From assembly GCF_005117025.1 (NCBI RefSeq), contig NZ_SWCO01000005.1:372001-436000 (forward strand): a DNA stretch of 64,000 nucleotides, written 5' to 3'. Below are positions 19,477 to 27,818 of the stretch, piece after piece. The position numbers were made by a program, and so were the translations under genes. Under the pieces are notes generated by a model, which saw nothing but the letters and a program-made list of their open reading frames with translations, was not told the origin of the DNA and searched no databases. Source of the stretch: Alteromonas portus (GTDB lineage: Bacteria > Pseudomonadota > Gammaproteobacteria > Enterobacterales > Alteromonadaceae). Numbering within the stretch: position 1 is the first letter of the stretch; each line of letters starts with the position of its first letter.

Positions 19477-20706
19477 ATGTCAAAACCTGCTGAACGCAAT
19501 TTGATTGTAGGACTAGATATCGGCACCAGCCAAGTAAAAGCTGTGGTGGGTGAATTACTAGAAGATGATCAAATCAGTATTGTTGGCGTGGGCACCCATG
19601 CATCGAAAGGCATGGATAAGGGCGGCGTTAACGATTTGAACCTGGTGGTTAAGTCAGTGCAGCGTGCTGTGAACGAGATGGAGTTAATGGCAGATTGCCG
19701 TGTGTCTTCAGTTTTCATGTCTATCTCGGGTCGCCACGTTAAGTGCCAAAATGAAAATGGCATGGTACCGATTAACAATCAGGAAGTAACACAAGAAGAC
19801 GTAGATAACGTTATTCATGCAGCGCGCAGTGTGCCAATTGCAGCTGAACGTCGTCTACTACACGTGTTACCACAAGAATTTACTATTGATGTGCAGGAAG
19901 GGATTAAAAACCCTATTGGTATGTCAGGAGTAAGAATGGAAGCTGATGCTCACATTATTACCTGTGCCGACGATATGGCGAAAAACATGGTGAAATGTGT
20001 AGAGCGTTGTGAACTTAATGCCGATCAGTTGATCTTCTCAGCATTGGCATCGAGTTATGCGGTTCTCACTGACGACGAGCGTGAGCTTGGCGTATGCGTG
20101 GTTGATATCGGTGGCGGCACAATGGATATGGTTATATTCACAGATGGTGCCATTCGCCACACCGCCGTTATACCGGTTGCGGGTAATCAAATTACTAGTG
20201 ACATCGCTAAAATATTTAGAACGCCTATTAGCAATGCAGAAGAAATTAAGGTGAATTACGCCTGTGCATTGAAAGATATGGTGAGTATGGAAGACAGCAT
20301 TGAAGTACCTAGCGTGGGTGGACGCCCAGCTAGAGTGATGTCTCGCCATACGTTAGCTGAGGTCATAGAACCTCGCTATCAAGAACTTTTTGAGCTGGTA
20401 CATGATGAAATTCGTGCCAGCGGTCTGGAAGAGCAAATCGCAGCAGGTCTTGTACTTACTGGCGGTACCGCTAAGATGGAAGGTGCTGTTGAATTTGCCG
20501 AAGAACTTTTCCAGATGCCCGTGCGCGTGGGCAAACCCATCAACGTAAAAGGCTTGTCCGAATATGTTGATGATGCTGGCTTTGCGACAGTCGTAGGACT
20601 GCTGCAATATGGCAAAGTACAATCTGATAATAAGAAGTCCAGTACGCAGAAGACCGGTGAAAGTTTATTTCATCGAGTGCAAAGCTGGTTTAAAGGTGAA
20701 TTTTAA
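19477..20706 (+). CDS. ftsA: Cell division protein FtsA
   Basis: An actin-like ATPase that tethers FtsZ to the inner membrane. The ATG at 19477 is chosen over one at 19456 because AAGGAAA stands just before it and the protein then starts MSKPAERNLIVGLDIGTSQVK, aligning with the usual family start. The nucleotide-binding phosphate loops GLDIGTSQVKA and VDIGGGTMDMVIF are present, as is LTGGTAKMEGAVEFAEELF. The C-terminus (GESLFHRVQSWFKGEF) is the amphipathic membrane-targeting helix. 409 residues. A gap of 108 bases separates it from ftsZ. Confidence 0.96.
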   Translation: MSKPAERNLIVGLDIGTSQVKAVVGELLEDDQISIVGVGTHASKGMDKGGVNDLNLVVKSVQRAVNEMELMADCRVSSVFMSISGRHVKCQNENGMVPINNQEVTQEDVDNVIHAARSVPIAAERRLLHVLPQEFTIDVQEGIKNPIGMSGVRMEADAHIITCADDMAKNMVKCVERCELNADQLIFSALASSYAVLTDDERELGVCVVDIGGGTMDMVIFTDGAIRHTAVIPVAGNQITSDIAKIFRTPISNAEEIKVNYACALKDMVSMEDSIEVPSVGGRPARVMSRHTLAEVIEPRYQELFELVHDEIRASGLEEQIAAGLVLTGGTAKMEGAVEFAEELFQMPVRVGKPINVKGLSEYVDDAGFATVVGLLQYGKVQSDNKKSSTQKTGESLFHRVQSWFKGEF

Positions 20707-20814
20707 TTTTATTTGGGGGCGCTATAGCTACGGCATCAAGGCTAGCAGGAAGCAATTAGCCTAAGGGAATGACCTGGCGTAGTGTTTAAAAAGACGTACA
20801 ACCGGAGAGTAAGT

Positions 20815-21981
20815 ATGTTCGAATTAATGGATAGTCACGGCGAAGAAGCCGTAATCAAAGTCATCGGTGTCGGTGGCGGCGGCGGCAATGCTGTTGAGCA
20901 CATGGTGTCTCAAAGCATTGAAGGCGTAGAATTTATTGCAGTTAACACCGATGCACAGGTGCTTCGCAGCTCAAGTGCAGACGTTACACTTCAAATTGGT
21001 TCAAGTGTAACGAAAGGGTTAGGTGCGGGTGCTGATCCGAACATTGGTCGTGAAGCAGCACAAGAAGACAGAGAAACCATTCGTCAGGCGCTAGACGGTG
21101 CAGATATGGTTTTCATCACTGCCGGTATGGGTGGTGGTACAGGTACGGGTGCAGCGCCAGAAGTGGCGAAGATTGCACGTGAAATGGGTATTCTTACGGT
21201 AGCGGTGGTAACTAAGCCATTCCCATTTGAAGGTAAAAAGCGTACTTCGTTTGCTGAACAGGGTATTGTCGAACTGTCTAACAACGTTGACTCGTTAATT
21301 ACTATTCCAAACGAAAAACTACTTAAAGTTATGGGTCCGGGCACGCCGCTTCTTCAAGCGTTTAGCGCAGCAAATGACGTATTACGCGGTGCAGTTCAAG
21401 GTATTGCCGAGCTTATCACTCGCCCTGGTCTAATCAACGTTGACTTTGCAGACGTACGTACTGTTATGTCTGAAATGGGTAAAGCCATGATGGGTAGTGG
21501 GGCTGCAAGCGGTCCTGACCGTGCAGAAGAAGCTGCTGAAGCAGCAATTGCTAGCCCGCTTCTTGAAGATATCGACTTGTCAGGTGCGCGCGGTATTCTT
21601 GTGAATATCACAGCGGGTCCAGATTTCGCTATCGACGAGTTTGAGACTGTAGGTAACGCCGTTAAAGCATTTGCTTCAGAAAATGCCACAGTGGTTGTTG
21701 GTACGGTTATCGATATGGAAATGACAGATGAGCTTCGCGTTACGGTTGTTGCAACCGGTATTGGCGCAGAGCGCAAGCCTGACATTTCGCTAGTTAGCTC
21801 TGAAGGTTCTCGTCTAACTCAGCCTGCAAAAGAATATGGTAGCACGCAATCAAGTGAGCCACGTTCTGCAGTAGGCGGTACAGAGGGCAACCAGGCGCTA
21901 AAAGCTGATGATAGTGCGCAGCCAGACAACGATTTGGAATACTTAGATATTCCTGCGTTTCTTCGTAAGCAGGCAGACTAA
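20815..21981 (+). CDS. ftsZ: Cell division protein FtsZ
   Basis: The tubulin-like GTPase that forms the Z ring. The ATG at 20815 has GGAGAG 7 bases upstream and opens [18 protein letters not shown], like E. coli; an in-frame ATG at 20782 is rejected. [13 protein letters not shown], the tubulin signature [13 protein letters not shown] near residue 105 and [11 protein letters not shown] are intact. After a variable linker it ends with the conserved tail [12 protein letters not shown], the binding site of FtsA, ZipA and ZapD; zapD is also in this window, at 42938. 388 residues. Confidence 0.98.
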   Translation: MFELMDSHGEEAVIKVIGVGGGGGNAVEHMVSQSIEGVEFIAVNTDAQVLRSSSADVTLQIGSSVTKGLGAGADPNIGREAAQEDRETIRQALDGADMVFITAGMGGGTGTGAAPEVAKIAREMGILTVAVVTKPFPFEGKKRTSFAEQGIVELSNNVDSLITIPNEKLLKVMGPGTPLLQAFSAANDVLRGAVQGIAELITRPGLINVDFADVRTVMSEMGKAMMGSGAASGPDRAEEAAEAAIASPLLEDIDLSGARGILVNITAGPDFAIDEFETVGNAVKAFASENATVVVGTVIDMEMTDELRVTVVATGIGAERKPDISLVSSEGSRLTQPAKEYGSTQSSEPRSAVGGTEGNQALKADDSAQPDNDLEYLDIPAFLRKQAD

Positions 21982-22092
21982 TTTAGCTGCCTGAAACGGA
22001 AGGGAATTATTTTGCGTTTGTGATGTCTTACCTAGTAAGGTGTATTTACACAGCGTGAAAAATTTCGCGTGGATAGGTTGATTAAATACGTA

Positions 22093-22127
22093 ATCTGACA
22101 GAGTTAAATCCGTCAGATCGGGTATTT
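22093..22127 (+). terminator. Possible weak terminator after ftsZ
   Basis: ATCTGAC at 22093-22099 pairs with GTCAGAT at 22112-22118 around a 12-base loop, followed by CGGGTATTTTT. The stem is short and the loop long, and the T run overlaps the -35 element of the lpxC promoter, so it may separate the dcw transcript from lpxC only in part. Confidence 0.4.
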
Positions 22128-22156
22128 TTGACATGTGAGTAATAACTCACTATAAT
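22128..22156 (+). promoter_or_regulatory. Perfect consensus sigma70 promoter of lpxC with palindromic spacer
   Basis: TTGACA at 22128-22133, a 17-base spacer and TATAAT at 22151-22156: both hexamers match the sigma70 consensus in all positions. The spacer contains GTGAGT-AATA-ACTCAC (22135-22150), a perfect 6-bp inverted repeat that could be an operator. The lpxC start codon is 38 bases beyond the -10 element. Confidence 0.9.
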
Positions 22157-22193
22157 TCGCGCCCGCTTTTTTAATAGGTAAAAGCTTAAGTAG

Positions 22194-23105
22194 ATGATTA
22201 GACAACGTACAATCAAGCAATCGGTACAAGAGACCGGAATTGGGCTTCATAAAGGGGAAAAGGTCACAATGACTCTCCGACCTGCGCCAGCAAACACGGG
22301 TATCGTGTTTAGGCGTGTTGACCTTGAACCACATGTTGACATACCTTCGCGTGCGAACGCGGTAGGTAATACCATGCTGTGTACGTGCCTGAATAACGAA
22401 GACGGTGTAACTATCCAAACGGTAGAGCACTTAGCGTCTGCACTTGCAGGTTTAGGTATCGACAACATTATTGTTGAAGTAGACAGTAACGAGCTGCCAA
22501 TTATGGACGGAAGTGCTAGCCCGTTCGTATTCTTACTTCAATCTGCCGGTATCGAAGAGCTAAACGCGCCTAAGCAATTTATTCGTATTAAAAAGCCAGT
22601 TCGTGTAGAAGATGGTGATAAGTGGGCCGAATTAGTGCCTTACGACGGTTTCCGCGTTGACTTCCAAATTGACTTTGACCACCCCGTGATCAGTCAAACT
22701 CGTCAGCATATGGTGATGGATTTTGATTCATGCTCGTATGTGAACGAAGTAAGTCGTGCCCGTACTTTCGGCTTTATGCGTGACTTAGAGTATATGAACG
22801 CTAACAACCTAGCGTTAGGTGGCAGCATGGAAAATGCTGTAGCGCTAGACGAATTCCGCGTGCTTAATCCTGAAGGGTTACGTTACGACGATGAATTCTT
22901 AAAGCACAAGATTTTGGATGCTATTGGTGACTTGTACCTTGGCGGCCATAGTCTAATTGGCGAATTGCGTGCGTACAAAACAGGTCATGGTCTGAACAAT
23001 AAGCTATTAAACGCAGTACTTGCGCAAAAAGAGTGTTGGGAGTTCGTGACCTACGACTCGCAGGAAACGGCACCGATTCGTTATGCTCAACCCGCGTTAG
23101 CGTAA
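22194..23105 (+). CDS. lpxC: UDP-3-O-acyl-N-acetylglucosamine deacetylase LpxC
   Basis: The zinc amidase catalysing the first committed step of lipid A synthesis. The zinc ligands align with E. coli numbering: H79 ([16 protein letters not shown]), H238 and D242 ([15 protein letters not shown]). MDGSASPFV near residue 105 is also conserved. 303 residues against 305 in E. coli. It follows ftsZ in the ancestral order, but has its own very strong predicted promoter at 22128-22156 and its own terminator at 23113-23140, so it is probably mostly a single-gene transcript. In E. coli the protein level is controlled by FtsH proteolysis through the C-terminal tail; the tail here ([13 protein letters not shown]) ends in the same kind of nonpolar LA residues. 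Confidence 0.98.
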   Translation: MIRQRTIKQSVQETGIGLHKGEKVTMTLRPAPANTGIVFRRVDLEPHVDIPSRANAVGNTMLCTCLNNEDGVTIQTVEHLASALAGLGIDNIIVEVDSNELPIMDGSASPFVFLLQSAGIEELNAPKQFIRIKKPVRVEDGDKWAELVPYDGFRVDFQIDFDHPVISQTRQHMVMDFDSCSYVNEVSRARTFGFMRDLEYMNANNLALGGSMENAVALDEFRVLNPEGLRYDDEFLKHKILDAIGDLYLGGHSLIGELRAYKTGHGLNNKLLNAVLAQKECWEFVTYDSQETAPIRYAQPALA

Positions 23106-23112
23106 AAATTTG

Positions 23113-23140
23113 AAAAGCCGCCTAACGGGCGGCTTTTTTT
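23113..23140 (+). terminator. Rho-independent terminator after lpxC
   Basis: AGCCGCC at 23116-23122 pairs with GGCGGCT at 23128-23134 around a 5-base loop; adjoining A and T runs extend the stem, and seven T bases end it. It begins 8 bases after the lpxC stop. Confidence 0.93.
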
Positions 23141-23297
23141 CATATGGCAATTACTGGAATAAATGATACAGTAGCCAAATAATTAATATAAATTTCACCC
23201 ATGCGACAAAAATATCGCTTAAAGGCTGTCGCCTTTGGCTAAAAACACATTCATAGTGTTAAAAAAAATGGCGTGAAAAAGCAACATTCTTCGTGGT

Positions 23298-24176
23298 ATG
23301 AAATTAACAATTACACTTGCAGGTAAAAATAAACGCTACAGACACAGTATTAGTGTCCGTACGCTCGTGAGCGCAACCGTGCTCTCGTCTATTTTTATGC
23401 TGGTGTCGAGCCGGTCAACGGAATCGGTCTCTGAAGATGTTGCTCGGGTTCGTTTAGCGCAAACTGAAGTCAGCGAAAAACAGAAAGACGTTGAAGCGCT
23501 AAAACAGCAAACCACAATAAAATTAAAAGCTTTGCTTTCTCACGTTGCAGAGCTATCTGCGCAAGCTACCCTGCTAGACGAGAAAGGTAAGCAAATTGCA
23601 ACAGAATTAGGTATGTCAGCGACTGACCTGGACGCTTTCGTACCGGTATCGATACCGGATAACCTTCAAGACGATCCCATCCTTCACGAAATAGCCAAAC
23701 TAGAGCAATCCCTTGATTTAAAGTCTCAACAGTTGTCTATGCTTGAAAGTTTGGTCAGGGGTCACCATATCAACGAACAGAGCCAATTATCTGGTCGTCC
23801 GATAAAGTCAGGATGGTTGTCTTCTTATTACGGTATGCGGGCCGACCCGTTTACCGGCGAACCTACCATGCATAAAGGGTTGGACTTCGCAGGTAAAGCT
23901 GGGGAAAACGTGGTGGCTACGGCTGCAGGTATTGTTACCTGGGCAGGAGAGCGCTACGGCTATGGCCAACTAGTAGAAATTGATCACGGTGATGGCTATG
24001 TTACCCGCTATGGGCATAACGACACCCTTACTGTTTCAATAGGCGATGTGGTAACTAAAGGGGAACCTATCGCGAAAATGGGCAATACGGGGCGCTCTAC
24101 GGGCGTTCATGTTCACTACGAAGTAATAAGAAACGGAAAACAAGTCGATCCTCTGCCTTTTGTTTACAAAAAGTAG
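23298..24176 (+). CDS. M23 family metallopeptidase (LytM domain) with coiled-coil N-terminus
   Basis: A 292-residue exported or membrane-anchored protein. A basic N-terminus and one hydrophobic segment (about residues 24-39) are followed by a coiled coil (about 50-110 and 135-155) and a C-terminal LytM domain. The zinc site is complete: H192 and D196 in HKGLDF and the HVH pair H271/H273, so it could be an active peptidoglycan endopeptidase rather than a degenerate EnvC/NlpD-type activator. It occupies the lpxC-secA interval where E. coli has secM; it contains nothing like the SecM arrest motif at its C-terminus (it ends DPLPFVYKK). Confidence 0.9.
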   Translation: MKLTITLAGKNKRYRHSISVRTLVSATVLSSIFMLVSSRSTESVSEDVARVRLAQTEVSEKQKDVEALKQQTTIKLKALLSHVAELSAQATLLDEKGKQIATELGMSATDLDAFVPVSIPDNLQDDPILHEIAKLEQSLDLKSQQLSMLESLVRGHHINEQSQLSGRPIKSGWLSSYYGMRADPFTGEPTMHKGLDFAGKAGENVVATAAGIVTWAGERYGYGQLVEIDHGDGYVTRYGHNDTLTVSIGDVVTKGEPIAKMGNTGRSTGVHVHYEVIRNGKQVDPLPFVYKK

Positions 24177-24215
24177 CGCAGGCAGCAGCCAGGTAATTCT
24201 CGTAGACGGTGCCTT

Positions 24216-24293
24216 TATAATTTAAAGTCATTTAAAACGAAGAAGCATTATTTTAGAACATCGCAAAACACAACGTGGTGAACGTTGTGTTTT
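24216..24293 (+). promoter_or_regulatory. Probable secA leader: TATAAT element and 12-bp hairpin
   Basis: A consensus -10 TATAAT lies at 24216-24221, without a recognisable -35 at the right distance. Downstream, AAAACACAACGT (24265-24276) pairs perfectly with ACGTTGTGTTTT (24282-24293) around a 5-base loop, ending 63 bases before secA. The hairpin ends in TTTTATA, so it may be a terminator of the upstream gene or a leader structure in the secA mRNA. Confidence 0.5.
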
Positions 24294-24356
24294 ATACGTT
24301 TAATTTAGCTGTGCACGATGTGCGGCGCCTCGACAAGTAGTGGAATATAAAAGCTA

Positions 24357-27065
24357 ATGTTTTCAAGCATCCTTCGAAAAGTATTCGGTAGCAGAAACGA
24401 CCGACTATTAAAAAAATTACGCAAAAACGTAGATGCCATTAATGCACTGGAAGCAGAATTTGAAAAGCTTTCTGATGAGGCGCTAAAGGCTAAAACTGAC
24501 GAATTCAAAGCACGTATTGAAAAGGGTGAAACCCTTGACAATATTCTTGTTGAAGCCTTCGCTACCGTGCGCGAAGCGAGTAAACGGGTATACGGCATGC
24601 GTCACTTCGACGTGCAGATGCTAGGCGGTCAAGTACTTCACGAAGGTAAAATTTCAGAAATGCGTACGGGTGAAGGTAAAACCCTTACCGCTACTTTGCC
24701 AACCTACCTTAACGCTTTGTCAGGCAAAGGGGTTCACGTTGTTACCGTGAACGACTACCTTGCTCGCCGTGACGCTGAGTGGAGTAACCAGTTATTTACT
24801 TTCTTAGGCATGCGCGTTGGCTGTAACGTACCTGGTATGTCGCCTCAGCAAAAGCGTGAAGCTTACCAAGCAGACGTCACCTATGGTACGAACAACGAAT
24901 TTGGTTTTGACTACCTTCGTGACAATATGGCGTTTAGCCCGCAAGATCGCGTTCAGCGCCCGCTAAATTACGCCGTAGTGGACGAAGTTGACTCAATTCT
25001 TATTGACGAAGCCCGTACGCCGCTAATCATCTCAGGTCAGGCCGAAGATAGCTCAGAGCTATATCGCCGTATCAACACCATTATTCCTAAGCTTGTTCAG
25101 CAAGAAAAAGAAGACGAAGAAGGCCAAGAAGGCGATGGTGATTACACGATTGACCTTAAAGCCAAACAAATACACCTTACCGAGCGCGGTCAAATTCACG
25201 TTGAAGAAATACTTCAGCAAGAAGGCATGCTACCTGAAGGTGAGTCGCTGTTTGCTGCAGGTAATATTTCACTGCTTCATCATATTAACGCTGCGCTTCG
25301 TGCACATAAGCTATTCGCTAAAGACGTAGACTACATTGTAAAAGACGACCAAATTGTAATTGTTGACGAGCACACCGGCCGTACGATGGAAGGCCGTCGC
25401 TGGTCTGAAGGTCTGCATCAGGCTGTAGAAGCGAAAGAAGGGGTTCGTATTCAAAACGAAAACCAAACCCTTGCGTCAATTACCTTCCAGAATTATTTCC
25501 GCTTGTATAACAAGCTTGCGGGTATGACAGGTACAGCAGATACAGAAGCCTTCGAATTTAACCATATTTACGGCCTGGAAACGGTAGTTATCCCAACTAA
25601 CCGCCCTATGCAGCGTAAAGATATGGCTGATCTCATCTACCTAACGGCAGAAGAAAAGTACGAAGCCATTGTTGAAGACATTAAAGAGTGCGTTAAACGC
25701 GGTCAACCTACCCTTGTAGGTACAGTATCTATCGAGAATTCAGAACTTATCTCTCGCATTCTTAAGAAATCGAAGATTCCTCACAAGGTACTAAACGCTA
25801 AGTTCCACGAACACGAGGCGGATATCGTTGCTCAGGCAGGTAAACCTGGTGCGGTTACGATTGCAACCAACATGGCGGGTCGTGGTACTGATATCGTGCT
25901 AGGTGGTAACTGGCAAGCAGAAGTAGAGAAGCTTGAAAATCCAACTGAAGCGCAAATCGAGAAGATCAAAGCCGAATGGAAAGAAAGCCATGACGCTGTT
26001 CTTGCTTCAGGTGGTTTACACATTATTGGTACAGAGCGTCACGAGTCTCGCCGTATTGATAACCAGCTTCGCGGTCGTTCGGGCCGTCAGGGCGACCCGG
26101 GTTCAAGCCGTTTCTACCTGTCATTAGACGACGCACTTATGCGTATCTTTGCCTCTGAAAAAATGGGCAATATGATGAAGCGTTTGGGTATGGAGCGCGG
26201 TGAAGCCATTGAGCACCCATGGGTAACTCGGGCCATTGAAAATGCACAGCGTAAGGTAGAAGGCCGTAACTTCGATATTCGCAAGCAATTGCTTGAATAC
26301 GATGATGTAGCCAACGATCAGCGTAAAGTTATTTACGAACAGCGCAATGAACTTCTTGATGAAGGCGATATTAGCGAGACTATCGCAGCTATTCGTGAAG
26401 ATGTTATTTCAAGTGTTGTCGATGAGTACATTCCGCCACAGTCTCTTGAAGAAATGTGGGATGTGAGTGGACTTGAAGAGCGCATGCGCGCCGATTTCGC
26501 CGTAGACTTGCCAATTAAGACTTGGCTTGAAAATGATGACAAGCTTTACGAAGAGAAGCTTCGAGAGCGCATTCTAGGTGAAGTCGTGGATGCTTATAAG
26601 CAGAAAGAAGCGGTAGTGGGCGAGCAGGTACTGCGCCAGTTTGAAAAAGCGGTAATGCTTCAAAACCTAGACAGCCATTGGAAGGAGCATTTGGCGGCAA
26701 TGGATCACCTGCGCCAAGGTATTCATTTACGCGGCTATGCGCAGAAAAATCCTAAGCAAGAATACAAGCGTGAGTCGTTTGCTTTGTTCTCACAAATGTT
26801 AGAAGCGCTTAAAGTTGAAGTGATCACTATTCTTGCGCGTGTAAAAGTACAAGCTGAAGAAGACGTGCAAAAAGTAGAAGAACAACGTCGTCAAGCTGAC
26901 GATGTGCCTAAGAACTTCGAGCACGAAGAAGCGAACGCAACGCCAGAAGAGGCAAGCGACAAAGTACGTACGCAAGTTCGCGAAGGTGCGAAAGTAGGCC
27001 GTAACGACCCATGTCCTTGTGGCTCTGGTAAAAAGTATAAGCAGTGTCACGGTAAGCTTAAGTAA
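24357..27065 (+). CDS. secA: Preprotein translocase ATPase SecA
   Basis: The motor of the Sec pathway, pushing unfolded preproteins through SecYEG with ATP. Walker A is MRTGEGKT with K108 as in E. coli; the DEAD-like box is [30 protein letters not shown] and [17 protein letters not shown] belong to the second nucleotide-binding domain. An acidic insert ([15 protein letters not shown]) sits near residue 250. The C-terminus ends with the zinc-binding SEC-C motif [17 protein letters not shown], which contacts SecB and lipids. 902 residues. The stop shares one base with the mutT start (TAATG). Confidence 0.98.
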   Translation: MFSSILRKVFGSRNDRLLKKLRKNVDAINALEAEFEKLSDEALKAKTDEFKARIEKGETLDNILVEAFATVREASKRVYGMRHFDVQMLGGQVLHEGKISEMRTGEGKTLTATLPTYLNALSGKGVHVVTVNDYLARRDAEWSNQLFTFLGMRVGCNVPGMSPQQKREAYQADVTYGTNNEFGFDYLRDNMAFSPQDRVQRPLNYAVVDEVDSILIDEARTPLIISGQAEDSSELYRRINTIIPKLVQQEKEDEEGQEGDGDYTIDLKAKQIHLTERGQIHVEEILQQEGMLPEGESLFAAGNISLLHHINAALRAHKLFAKDVDYIVKDDQIVIVDEHTGRTMEGRRWSEGLHQAVEAKEGVRIQNENQTLASITFQNYFRLYNKLAGMTGTADTEAFEFNHIYGLETVVIPTNRPMQRKDMADLIYLTAEEKYEAIVEDIKECVKRGQPTLVGTVSIENSELISRILKKSKIPHKVLNAKFHEHEADIVAQAGKPGAVTIATNMAGRGTDIVLGGNWQAEVEKLENPTEAQIEKIKAEWKESHDAVLASGGLHIIGTERHESRRIDNQLRGRSGRQGDPGSSRFYLSLDDALMRIFASEKMGNMMKRLGMERGEAIEHPWVTRAIENAQRKVEGRNFDIRKQLLEYDDVANDQRKVIYEQRNELLDEGDISETIAAIREDVISSVVDEYIPPQSLEEMWDVSGLEERMRADFAVDLPIKTWLENDDKLYEEKLRERILGEVVDAYKQKEAVVGEQVLRQFEKAVMLQNLDSHWKEHLAAMDHLRQGIHLRGYAQKNPKQEYKRESFALFSQMLEALKVEVITILARVKVQAEEDVQKVEEQRRQADDVPKNFEHEEANATPEEASDKVRTQVREGAKVGRNDPCPCGSGKKYKQCHGKLK

Positions 27066-27445
27066 TGAAAGTGGTACACGTTGCTGTGGGCGTTATCGCC
27101 CGCGGCGATGATATATTTATTACTCTTCGCCCTGACAATGTCCATCAGGGCGGAAAATGGGAATTTCCTGGCGGTAAAGTAGAAGCCGGTGAAACTGTAC
27201 TTCAGGCGTTAAAACGTGAGCTTGCTGAAGAAGTTGGGATTATTGTGAACCGCAGTGAACCTGTGATTGTGATCACCCATGATTACGGCGACAAGCAAGT
27301 TAAACTAGATGTTCATCGCGTGTGTGATTTTTCAGGTGAGCCCCATGGCAAAGAGGGGCAGCAGTCTCGATGGGTAAATGTGAAAGCACTTAACGCCTCT
27401 GACTTTCCAGAAGCTAACGTTCCTATTATTAGTGCACTGCAGTGA
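27065..27445 (+). CDS. mutT: 8-oxo-dGTP diphosphatase MutT
   Basis: A Nudix hydrolase that removes oxidised dGTP from the nucleotide pool and prevents A:T to C:G transversions. The Nudix box is complete from G37 to I59 (G37, E43, R51, E52, E55, E56, G58 in the canonical spacing). 126 residues, as in E. coli (129). It overlaps secA by one base and the pair is followed by a terminator at 27470-27494. The secA-mutT pairing matches E. coli, which supports MutT rather than another Nudix protein. Confidence 0.94.
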   Translation: MKVVHVAVGVIARGDDIFITLRPDNVHQGGKWEFPGGKVEAGETVLQALKRELAEEVGIIVNRSEPVIVITHDYGDKQVKLDVHRVCDFSGEPHGKEGQQSRWVNVKALNASDFPEANVPIISALQ

Positions 27446-27469
27446 ATGCGATCTAAATAGCAACAAATC

Positions 27470-27494
27470 AAAGCGGCCAATGGCCGCTTTTTTA
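27470..27494 (+). terminator. Rho-independent terminator after mutT
   Basis: AAAGCGGCC at 27470-27478 pairs with GGCCGCTTT at 27482-27490, loop AAT, followed by more T bases. It marks the end of the ancestral lpxC-secA-mutT segment and the left edge of the chemosensory block. Confidence 0.93.
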
Positions 27495-27818
27495 TTATAC
27501 CTAAGTATAAACTGCTCATTTTGAAACATTTTCTTTTCAAAAAAAGCACACTTCTAACCAGATTATTAGACTTTTGTACTTTGACAAAATTGCCATTCTC
27601 GCCTTGCATAACATCTAATATATAAGTTTTTGTTTTTATATGGCAATGTCAAAAAGTGCCATTTGTGACTTTAATGACATTTTTAGTTTGGGGCGCAAGA
27701 ATTTGCGTGTTGGGTGCTTGTTTTTATATAAACGTATACGGATTTATACTTTTAGCGGTCGAGATTTAAACGATATTTAAAGGGTGCATTAACAGCCATT
27801 TATATATCGAGGTTAATT
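27495..27818 (+). other. AT-rich leader region of the chemosensory operon
   Basis: These 324 bases precede the first chemosensory gene. A perfect -35 hexamer TTGACA at 27581-27586 is seen, but only a poor -10 (TTGCAT or TGCATA near 27604-27610) follows it. No FliA-type or sigma54-type promoter was recognised, so there is no sign of flagellar co-regulation. The motif TTTTTATAT occurs twice (about 27632 and 27722). No ORF with coding character. Confidence 0.4.

Noticed and set aside
21396..21785. A 129-codon antisense frame in ftsZ
   Set aside because: Antisense to a highly conserved gene with biased codon use; no start signal.
23298..24176. SecM equivalent upstream of secA
   Set aside because: The encoded protein has a full LytM domain and its C-terminus shows no arrest-type motif.
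27495..27818. Flagellar (FliA-type) promoter before the chemosensory operon
   Set aside because: No TAAA-N15-GCCGATAA-like sequence is present; only an isolated TTGACA was found.
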